Below are positions 48,180-59,000 of a stretch of DNA of 64,000 nucleotides, one piece after another. This DNA is from Heterocephalus glaber (taxonomy: Eukaryota; Chordata; Mammalia; Rodentia; Bathyergidae), in contig NW_004624743.1 of the NCBI RefSeq assembly GCF_000247695.1, forward strand, positions 1,340,113 through 1,404,112, in the 5' to 3' direction. Within the stretch, counting starts at the first letter, position 1. Every line of letters begins with the position of its first letter. The translations under genes were made by a program, and so were the position numbers. Under the pieces are notes generated by a model that worked only from the letters and a program-made list of their open reading frames with translations, made no database searches and was not told the DNA's origin.

Positions 48180-49590
48180 TGCAGATTTTTCAATGTCTGT
48201 GATTATAATCAGTCATAAAGAAGCGTAGAGATCGATTAATACCATGTACTTCCTACAAGAAAATGAAGTCTTTGTTCTAGGATACAATGGCTATTTGTTT
48301 ATAAAGCTACCTACATCTGAAACTAGAAACTAAATCTCCTGACCAGCTTCTCACTATATGCACTGCTCATAATCTAGGTGATGGTTTAAGGTTCATCGTG
48401 AACTCCACAAATCTGTTTCTATGATTTACTCAACAGTGCAAGCAAACACAGCTAACTGGATAAGTGGCAACAACAATGGGTAAATTTATGTTAAAGCTTT
48501 AGAAAATTTTAAGCAGTTAAAGGGAACTAAGATATAAATTAAATTTTCAAAGTCCCCTAACTTTTAACCCAGTTGCTGTTAAACATTCACTGAATTGCTT
48601 TAGGTTTTTTAAATCACAATTTAGGATATTGGTGGTATTCCTCGATTTAGCCTTAAATTACATGTAAGGGTGAATATATTGCAAAGACAAAATTTTGTTT
48701 TGATAGGAGACTATTTTCTGAACTACAGGATAGACCTGAGACAAAGATCAAAACAAGCAGAAGCTGATTATCAATGTATCATATTTAAAGAGCAATTAGA
48801 GATAACCAGAGTCAATGTACACTCTTATAATTCAGAAAATTTTGCAATTGGGGTAGCAGAAAACTGGTAACAAAATAGAGGCCAAAAGATAGATGATAAA
48901 TATAGACAGACTGATTTTTAAGTGCTGAAGGGAAAGTCATTCTAAGGTCAGCTACACTCTATTTCAAAAGTGAATTATGTATATTGAACCAAAGGTCACA
49001 TTTCCACACATGAATTCTTACTCCTTTAATTGATGGAGAGGACACCCAGAGAATGTGAAGGCAGGACTGACGATGGATAAAACTCAGGTCTGGAAAGACC
49101 AAAAAGAAAGGTTAAAGTCTGAAGGGTTGGGCGAGAACAGCTCCCGTGATCAGCTGTGACAGAGCCACAGTAGTCGAAAATGGTAACGCCAAAGCGCAGT
49201 GCTTCTGTGACTTTGCCTCCTCTGGAATTCCGCGCAGCAGAATCACATAGTAAAGGTCATTCTGTGCCTGGCTTCTTTCGTATTCCCGAGGCCCTTCTGT
49301 GTTTGGCGTGTGTCGGTGCTGTCTTCCTTTGTCCTCCCTCAGCCCCGCTCTCGGAAAGTAAGTTGCAGGCTGGGCGCTTCTGAGTGACCACTGGTACAGG
49401 GAGTGAAGTTAGCTCAGCATCCTTGGCTGCGACACTTCCTTGTGTGGAGTAATAAGGATCCCGTGCCTTCTCAGGATGACACTAAAGTTAAAAAGAAAAT
49501 ACGCCCCACACCAATGCTGCCTACTTTCCCAGCACAGCGCTCCACGATGAAGGCGCTTTACGCCTTCTGTCCTCTTCCAACAACAGCTCA
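48180..49590. other. Intergenic stretch, no feature recognised
   Basis: Between the LTR at 47754-48175 and the FAM151B CpG island I see no exon, RNA gene or recognisable repeat. Short open frames here have no family features. It could hold distal promoter elements of FAM151B. Confidence 0.5.
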
Positions 49591-49599
49591 CTGTTCTGG

Positions 49600-50060
49600 C
49601 GGGGAGGCCAGGGCGCGTGCGCGCGCAACGCATTTCCCCGCTCCTTCCGGTCCGGCTTCACCTCGGTGCACAGAACCCCGGGTTCCGGACCCCACAGCCT
49701 GGCGTCGGTGGACTCGGGTTCCCACGCCACCGGGACCCGCGCCTGCGCAGACGGTGGGCCTAATCACCATGGCAGCGCCCGCGGCGGGCAGGGGTAAGGT
49801 AGTTCCCGGCTCCCTCTGCTCGGGCTGAGCCACCCGCGCCTCCCCAGGAGGGACGGGACCGCGGCCTGTCTCCGCGACCAGGGACGGGGCGGCGGCGGAG
49901 GCCGGCGCGGCAGCGGGGTGGGGCCCGGGCTCCCGAGGCCTCGCTCAGGGGGGTGGAGGACGGGGCTGGCTCCGCGGTGACCTGCCTCCGAGCGGAGCGG
50001 GAAGGCTCGGGGAGGGCCCGGCCGCTCCTCCCGCCGCTCACCGACCTCAGCAGATGCGGC
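49600..50060 (+). promoter_or_regulatory. FAM151B: CpG-island promoter of FAM151B
   Basis: A block very rich in G+C and CpG surrounds the FAM151B start, with no TATA box seen. On the 5' side are CTTCCGGT at 49644-49651 (a perfect ETS-family site on the - strand), a second TTCCGG near 49683, a CG alternating run at 49614-49628, and GCGCCTGCGCA at 49739-49749, a good NRF1-type site 20 bp before the ATG. The island extends into intron 1 to about 50060. No exon of a divergent gene is recognisable to its left. Confidence 0.75.
49769..49793 (+). other. FAM151B: FAM151B coding exon 1 (residues 1-9)
   Basis: ATG at 49769 in ACCATGG, then 25 coding bases to the donor GTAAGG at 49794. The final G joins the GA of the next exon to make Gly9, keeping the frame. 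Read-through of the donor would reach a stop after about 12 more codons. Confidence 0.85.
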
Positions 50061-53000
50061 CTGCGGGGAACCCAGGGCGCCCGCCCGTCTCCAGGCCATC
50101 CGCTTAGCAGCTTTAAAGCTGAATGCAGCCCTGAGCCTCCCTTCGCTAAGCAACACTGACAGGTTCCGGGGATTACAGCGAGGGCGTCTTTTTTGCTATT
50201 GTTTCTCCTACTATAACAGTTTCATTGTTGTTCCTCACCTTCCGTTTTTTCACTTAAGCGAGATTGTATCAGTACGCACAGAGTTACCTTATTCTTTTTA
50301 AGGGCTGCATAATGTTCCATTGTAGCGATAAACCATAATTTAGTGACTACTTTTGGTGAACGTTTAGATTTTCACACTTTCACTATTATAAATAATACTG
50401 CAGTAAATGTTTGTGTATGAAATGTTATTTCTCCAATATAAGCATATCTTTTTTAGAGTAAATTTCATACAAGTGAAATTTCTGTATTAAATGGTAGATA
50501 TTTGTTTTACATAATATTGCCATATAATTTTTATTCATTTGAAGATTTTAATTCAGTTTTTGGTGTATTCACAGACTTGTGCAAACATCAGCTTGCTTTC
50601 TTTTCATTTTTCTTTGAGACAGTGTCTTGCTAGGTAGTTCAGGCTGGTCTTGAACTCACTGTGTAGCCCAGGCTGGCCTCAAACTCACATTGATCTTCCT
50701 GCCTCAGCCTCCCAGGTGCTGGGATTACATGCATGTGCCACCACACACAGCTCCTCAATGTTTTATTGGCAGTTTCTGACAGCCAATATGTGTTTTTTTT
50801 TAATTTTGTATTTTTCTAAGTCTAATTACTTTGTTATTCTCCTTCCATGCATCCTCGGCTTTTTTTATTAATCCCCCCACAACCGAGCTGTCTCTCTTCT
50901 GGCATACAGCCAAAAGAACTCACCCCTCACCCCCATGAAGCTATCCCTGTAAACGTTACAGCAGCTAAATTGTGGACACTGCCTACTGGATGAGTGTGGA
51001 CCGACATGTGGATACAGATGTGGACACACACCACACACTAGAATGCTATTCATTCCTAAAAACAAATGAGATCTGGCCTTTAGCCACAGCTGGATGAGCC
51101 TGGAGAACATCATTACACTGAGTGAAGTAAGCCAGGCACAGGAAGAACAACATGCATGGCCTTGCTTAGTATCTAAACTCTAAGAACATTCACGTAGACA
51201 GGATGGGGAAGGAAACAGTGATTGTCCCGGGAGGGATGGGACGTGTGGGGCAGAGGGTGCACCCTGATGGTGCAGGAGCAGCAGAGCTGAGACCCTGTCC
51301 ACAGCCTGGGGACCGTGGGGCGTCTAGCTGCGTCATCTGTGGCAGTTGTGTGGAATGAGCACAGTGTCGCCATTCTTGCCACAGAAGCGTAAACCAGGGC
51401 TGCTGTGTCTGGTGGCGGCCACTGCCTTGCCTCCTTTGTGTGGCCCTTTGTCATCAGCGTGCCTCACACCACCATGCTGTCTGCCGTCGGGCGAGGCCTG
51501 ACAGTGCCCGGGGGTGTCTGGTCACCTGACAGGGCACAGCGGGGGCGGGGGGGTGAGACAATAATATACAGAGAGCAGGGAATGAAGAATAAAGAATGTA
51601 TGATAGTTTATTACTTGGGGGCCAGGAATTGGTCTTCACTCTGTCCTGGATCAGGGGCTCTGGATTAGTCAGTGTTAATGACCGTACAGCCTAGCACAGG
51701 GTGTGAAGGCAGATGTAGGGAAGAGCAGGGCTTGAGGCACTAATGAGCCAGCTGTGATAGGGAGGAACTACGTATCCTTCTGAAGGCCAGGTCACAGTTC
51801 ACACGCCACTCCAGTCGTGTTACCTTGCAGGTCGTAGCTAATGAGCCACCTGCGTTATCTTAGCTGACGTGTGATCTTGAAGAATGGCCGCACAGGGTCA
51901 TAATGCCTCAGCTGCAGTATTTTCTTGCTATTAGAGACGTCACAACCTCATCAGTCATTGAGACCTTAGTTGTGACTGTTGGCATACGGAAGTCTATCTC
52001 CAAACAACAGCTGAAGACTCCCTTAGCAAGTCACAGATAGGCCTTGGAATGACTTATAATTGTAATCAGTAGCTGAATTATAAGCCAGATCAGTAATATC
52101 TTAAAGCCTGCTCAGTGCAGTTTCAAGCTGGTCTCCTGCAGCCTACCCTAAATAGACACTGTGAAATTTTCATTTAAAACATTTACCTCCTAAAAAACAA
52201 TATTCTTTTTCATGTGGATACCATTCTTTATTGCAGGATGTTGGAGTGAAAATATCCTGGACTATTTTCTGAGAAATCACCAGATCGCAACAGAAGACGG
52301 TGCTGAGATCACCTGGTACCACGGTGCCAACCACAGGGCGCAGCTGGAGGAGGCACTGAGCAGTGAGTCGGGGCCGCGCCCTTCTGACTTGGACCCAACC
52401 CTGCCTGGCCGACCTCTTAGGCGTCCTTTACTAACAGCTGAATCGTCACTGCTTTAAAACGTGCCAGTTGTTGGCTCCCTGGCCCAGAATCAGGATTCAG
52501 GGAGGCAGGCCCCTTGTACTTTTCCTTCATATATGGGCTTCTGTGTCTAGATTCTTGCCCTTAGCGCATCTTCGAGGTCCGCTGATGTTTTTTTCTTGTT
52601 ATTCTTCCCAGGACTGGGGGTGGAACCCAGGGCCTCACACTCACCAGGCCAGTGCTTCACCTCAAGCTGCACCCCAGCCTCCCATCACTCCTTTTTCACA
52701 GCGGAATCTTTCACCGTGTGGATACGCTACACTGTGCCTGGGCATTCGTCCATGGATAAACATTGGTGTTGTTTCCATTCCTTTGCCACTGCAAATACAG
52801 CTGCCTCATGAGTATTCTGTAGACATAATGTTTCAGTTCTCTTCCATTCTGTGGCTAGTGGAATTGCTGAGTGGTGGTCATTATGTTTAACTTTTTGAGG
52901 AACTGCCGTATTTCCCAAAACAGCAGCACCTTTTTACATGCACACTGGTGGTGTGGATGGGGTTTCTGATTTTCCCACGTCTCTGCCCACATTGGTTACC

Positions 53001-56000
53001 ATGCTCTCTTGTGTGGGTCGCCATCCCAGTGTGTGTGGGCTGGCCTAGATCTGCCTTCCCTAAGAAGGTTCTCCTCTTTGTGCATTTCTTGGGAAGCGGC
53101 TCCATGAGGTTTCTCAGACTGCTTCCTGCCGGAGAATGTGGAAGCCCAGACCTCTTTGTCTTTTGAGCTATTTCTGCTCCTCTGGTTCCAAGTGGCTTTG
53201 TCACCCATAAAAATGTAGTAGGCACAGGGGCCAGGGATGTAGCTCAGTGGCTCCACACCTGCCTGGCAAGCACAAGTTCTTGAGTTTGATTCCCGCTACC
53301 AGGAAAAAAAGTATAGTAGGCTTTTCTATACACTGAACTGTAAACAACTCCAATAAAGAGACACCCGAGGTCTGTCACCGAGGTGTCTTTCTCCTCTGTG
53401 CTTGGTCTGCATTTTGTGGGGCGGCAACACCCTTCCTGCACTAGATTTCCTGGCAGCCAGCCCTGTGGCTAGCGAGGCGCCCTCCCCAGAGGTCTCAGCA
53501 CGGGTTCGGGTTTCGGGGCTGCAGCTGGGCCTGCTGCTGACACTGCAGCCGTATCACCGGGGCACTGGTTTGCATGTGTGTCCCCCACACTCGGGGAGAT
53601 TTAAAGGCCCGTTAATGGGGAGCTGAGCCTTTAACGCGGTGAGGTCAGGAGGCCTGCACTGGGGGGAGTCCCTCTGTATGTGGCTTGAGACAAGGGTTCA
53701 CCTTGTTCTTCCCGTCCTTCCCGTCGCGTCCTTTACCACAGGCAGGAGAAGAAATCAGCTGGCATTTTCGACATCCTCCCTGGCGTCTGCTTAGCCCCAT
53801 CTCAGCTTCCGGAGGCATCGTCTCTGCCTTAGCCAGTGTCACAGCTGACGGTGGGAGGTTTTACTCCTCCATCCAGCCGAACTGCCGTGTCTGCAGCTTT
53901 GCCTGGGGGAATCCGCACTGCCCTCCGATTCCTAGACGTTCCCTGCCTCCTACCCTTCACCCCTGACAGCCATCTCTGCCATCTCGCTGTGTAACAGGCC
54001 GCTCAAACTTAGCACCTCCTTTCTGTAATTCTGGGGGGCCGGTGGCTTCTTCTGCAGTCACCTGGTGCATAGGCCGGGCACCCGCTCTCCTGGGCAGGAA
54101 GTTCTACTCTGTCCTTGGCCTCAGTGCCACTGTCACACAGGCATCTTGGCGCTCCTCCCCGGAGCCTTCTCCGTCTTCAGGAACCTCTCAGCTCTCTCCT
54201 GGGTGGATGGAAGCAGAGGCTGCCAGAGGGTGTACGGACTCTGGGTCCACTACTGTTTGCTGGCCAAAGCAAGTCACAGAGCAGCCCTGGTGCAGGGGAG
54301 AGAGGGACTGAGGAGTTTGCGGCCGTCTGCTGAGCACGCTGGCCCGCCCGCCCCGAGCCCACTGCTCTCACACAGTAGCTAAGCTTGATCACACAGATGT
54401 GTTTTTCACATCAACTTTCAAACGTGAGCAATAGCCGCCTTTTCTGATTCGAGGTCTGAGAAGGTAGAAACGCTACTCTTTCCTTATTCCTAGCAGACTT
54501 CCCCGCAGACACTAATCTCCCTGCCTGTCTCTCGCTGTCTGAGGCCCCGGGGAGGGTGCAGTGCGACAGGACCTTCAGACCTCTGCGGCCCGGGAACCAC
54601 GGAGACCTTCCGATTCCGCCCTTCCTTCCCCACCTTGGTCTCGGCCTGAACCCGACTCTTCTCCCCACAGGCGCTGCCCACATGGTGGAGGCCGATGTGC
54701 TGCTCGCCAGTACCGGAGCCGAGCGCGGCCGGCCGGTCATGGCACACCCGCCGGACACGCACAGCGACACCACGCTGCGGGCCTGGCTGGCCGCAGTTGC
54801 GCTCAGCGACAAAGGCATCAAGCTGGACTTCAAGAGGTATGCGCGCGCACAGCGTCCTGGTTGTCAGAGGAACGGGCCGGAGGCTTAATAACTTCACCCG
54901 ACCATGCGGGACTAGGGTTGTACTTGATCCGAATCGGAAAAGGAATTGTGCGCTCTAAGATGTTTCCTCAAATGCACTGAAGACTCACAGAGCCATTTGC
55001 TAAAGTGTTTCTTGCAACCCTTTGAGGCTAACGTGAGTTTTAAAGGGAGTTTATCATTAGTCACCACTGTGGTGACAGAATGTGAGTTAAGGATGCTTCT
55101 TTTGCTACAAAGTTGCCTGAGAGAGTTGGGAGAAATAGTTTGTTGGAATAGTGAATGCATGCCCGATTTGATTTAGGTTATATTTGTAAAGGGTTATTCT
55201 TCGTAACCAAAGTGCCCTGACCATTTTGGAGCATTAATAGGGAAGAGCGAGATGAGATGTCATCCGCGTGCCTGTGGCCGTCCCGGGAAGGCTTGCTTTT
55301 GCCACATTTGGCAGCGTAAAGCACGGGTGACGCTGGGCATGGCCTGTGGCCCTGGGAAACCTCCCCCAAGGTCCCGGGGAGGCCACTGCTGCTGAACTCC
55401 AGGACTGGGGGTCACCGCCTTCATCACTGACCATATTTTCAAACTGAATTGCCTCAAGAAAGTAAAGGCTTGGGAAGTCTTGCGGGATTAAGATGACTAG
55501 CCAGGTGCCTGCGGCCGACTGCGCCCCTCACCGCACCCCTCTGCCGGGCAGGGTAGGATGCACAGAGCGGGATCTGGGGTGGAGTGTGTGGAGGTCGGGC
55601 TCAGCCCTGTGTAACCGACAAGGCAGTTAGCGCTGGACAGGCACCCACACACTAGTGGGGTCCTGGGTCTCCGAGCCGAGCCCTCTGTGGGGGAACACAG
55701 CCTTTGGCCTTAACACTGGTGATTTGAGTTCAGCTCTCCTGGCCTTTCATAGGGTTACTGTGTCATTGTTAGGAGCCCACGTTTCAGTTAGCAGTGATTG
55801 CATTTCCTGTGGGGCTGGTGCATGGACAGAACACATCTTCGTTCAGCTTGTGACCCCAGCCTGCTGTCCCTTCCCTCCTCCCCTCAGCCCTTGGTCCCCT
55901 CCCTTTTACAAAAGATCTATCTCTCTACTTCCTATGATCTACCTTTTATTTTGCTTTTTATTTATACTTTGGGTTTCTCATATAAGAAAACCCATGTAAT

Positions 56001-59000
56001 ATTTAAGCTGTAGGACCGGGGATTTAGCTCAGTGGTTCCAGCGCCTGCCTCGAAAGCACAAGGTCTTGAGTTTGATCCCCAGTACCAAAAAAAAAAAAAG
56101 ATTTAAGCTGTGTGTCTGATTTATTTCACCTAACGTTATGGTCTCAAGGTGCATCTGTTTTCCTACAGGTGACTTGTTTATCCTTCTTTATGGCACAGTA
56201 GTGCTCCATTGTGTTAAAAAAAATTTTTTTTCTTGATCCACTCATCTGTTGGTGGTCCCTGAATGGTTCTCTAGGATGTATTGTTGGGCCTCTCACAGAT
56301 GACCTTGTTTATTCTTTTTTTGGTACCGGGGATCAAACTCAAGACCTTGTGCTTTCGAGGCAGGCGCTGGAAACACTGAACTAAATCCCCGGCCCCGAGC
56401 TTGTTTATTCTTAATGTTAAGCTCTACCACAAAAAGGCCTGGCCCATAAAAACCGATTTTTGCAGGGTTTTTTAAAAATCATAACATATTAAAAGAGGAT
56501 GGGCACAAACTAACAGCGATGAAAGACTGTCGTGAGAGTGTCACAGTGAATTTCATGCACTGCTCCCAACCCTCCTGAGGGGTCAGCTCTGCGTCCCCTT
56601 GCCCCAGGCGAGGCATCAGAGGATGGAGCAGCCGGCCTGGGCCACACAGCTGGCAGCAGGAGCCGCCTGCCCTCAGCCACCCCACTTGCTGCCCGCCCGA
56701 GTCAGGCTCCAGCCCCCCTGGGTTGTGCTTTTAAGTTATCTTCTTTAGTATACGGGTAATAAGTGATACATGGTAATTTCACATTTTACCTGGAGTTTTA
56801 GCAAAGAACTGTTCTCCCTTAAATGTAATCTTAAGGGACTTATTACTATTTGCAGTATAATTTTTGTTAGGTCATCTCTGGATTCTAAACAAAGTTCATA
56901 GGAAAGTAGGCTGGGCTATTCAGTACCAGGAAGTTGAGTTACAGCTTTTTTGTCTATTTGTTTTAGTTTTGATTTTGTTTTTTGAGACAGGGCCTCACTA
57001 CAGTATGTATGCCAGGCTGGCCTTGAACTCACTATGTACCCAGGGTGGCTTCGAACTCATGGTGATCCTCCTGCCTCAGCCTCCTCGGTGCTGGGATTAC
57101 AGGCTTGTGCCACCACACCTGGCTGTCATGTTTTAGAGTCAAGTAACCCAGCATTACTGTGGCTCCCCTGAGTTTCAGAGTTGTGGTTTCAGCGGGCTTT
57201 GATGCAACACAGGTCTGGGAAGCCCCTCCGACAGAAACGGCAGCATCCAGGTCAAGGTCCGCAGTCCCGCGCCAGGGCTAAGTCCACCACGCTAGGCCTG
57301 CACCTGGGCAGAGCGGGAGGGTCAGCGTGTGCAGGAGCAGCGGGCGACTTGGGTTCTTGCAGCCTCAGGGAGGATCCACGGTGGTTTCTCCTCTTGAGTG
57401 CGAGAGGGAGACGGAGCCCAGGCAGTGTGCTGTCCACAGTCTCAGTCCTTGCTTCTCCGAGCCTTCTCTGCCGGCGCCTGCACAACAGAAGGCTCGTCTT
57501 AGAGCTCCAGAAGACAGAATTATATGTAGGGAAGCCAACCTGTAGAGCTGGGGACAGTTGTTTAAAAAGTAAAAACTGTAGGCTGATTAAAACCCTCTCG
57601 TTCTGATGTCTGTAGCTATCAGCTGGAAGAAAAAAGGAAAGAAAAGGAAATAGAAGAAGCTGCTTTTCAATTTAAAATAACTAAATATCCTTGTCTCTAA
57701 TTTTCAAAAAAGGTGCTTACAATAAAAGAAAAGGTGCATTTTAGGAAGGCTTTAAGGACATATGGTTTTATGCTTCACAGCCAGTTTCAGAAATGTGCTC
57801 ATGCTTGGTTTGTGGTTCTGGCTGCAAACTCTGATGAGTGAACGAGTGTGTGTGTCTCTCCCTGATCATCCCACACTCGGTGGCCCCAATGTGGAACTTG
57901 AGACCTCGGTCTGGTCCCCCAGTAGTGGCATCACTCATGCTTCACAGACCCGGAAGTCCCTTTCCTGAGTAGGAAGGGTAGACCTGCATGCATGTTAGCT
58001 CTCCCTTCTGGTGCTGTGTGATCTGGATTTTGTTTAGTTCAGCTGCTGTTGCATTTTATTTGTTATGAATTTGAGAACCCTAAACCGTTGAGGTGTCATA
58101 CTGCGTCCCACTGACCACGAACTGTGTCCCCAGCCTGGCAGCAGTGGAGCCCGCCATGATCCTCCTAGATGCGGTGAGAGGTCGCTTGCAGCGTCCGGTG
58201 TGGATTAATGCTGACGTTCTCCCTGGTCCGAGCGGAACCAGCAACGTCGTGGACGCAAAGCCCTTTATAGACACTGTGACGTCCTTCTTTCCCGCGGTGA
58301 CGCTGTCCCTGGGCTGGACGACAGGATGGCATCCCAAGAAAGCCAGTGAAGGTGATCACTCCAACAGTGAATCCATCCTTGGTCAGGATAAAATAGCTTC
58401 CGGTTATAAAAATAATGTCTCTGATACAAAGCCAAAGCACATTCCCCAAAATCGCACCTTCTGCCCTGTGTGCCCAGGCTCCTTCCATTATTTCAGGTGG
58501 ACACTCGTGACCTGTCAGCAGCTTCAAAGCACAAAGTGGCCCTGACCATCCTGAGCCGGCCTCCTTGAGCTTGGCACATTCCAGGCTGGCTTTCCCTCCA
58601 TACCTCAGAGGAAGGACAGGGAAGTTTCTCGGGTGACCTGAGGCGGAAGTGGGGAGCATGCTGAGGGACTCACGCTCTGCCCTGGACACTGTGTCCCCGC
58701 TGGCCGCAAGGGCGGTGGACAGCCAGGCTTGGTCCCTTCCTTCCATACACATCTCCCACAGTGGGCCTGACTGCAGCTGCTCTTCCTGGCCAAGTCCTCA
58801 GCCCCCTTCTCTCTGCTTCTCCACGCGTCCCGGTAGTCACTTCCGGGTCAGCAGCCAGAGGTCAAGCAGATGCGCTGGGCCTCTGTCCACAGGATGGAGA
58901 TGGTCAGCTACACAGGTGTCGAGGGGCTGTGAGATGCCAGCTTTTACCCTGTGGTTGCAGAGCATTCACTTTTTACTCATTCACCATGAATGTTTGTTTA

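Noticed and set aside
49403..49828. Open frame of 141 codons across the CpG island
   Set aside because: It runs through the promoter and past the exon 1 donor; only its part from the ATG at 49769 to 49793 is supported as coding.
49600..50060. Bidirectional promoter with a divergent gene to the left
   Set aside because: No spliced exon or family-like protein was found on the - strand upstream of the island.
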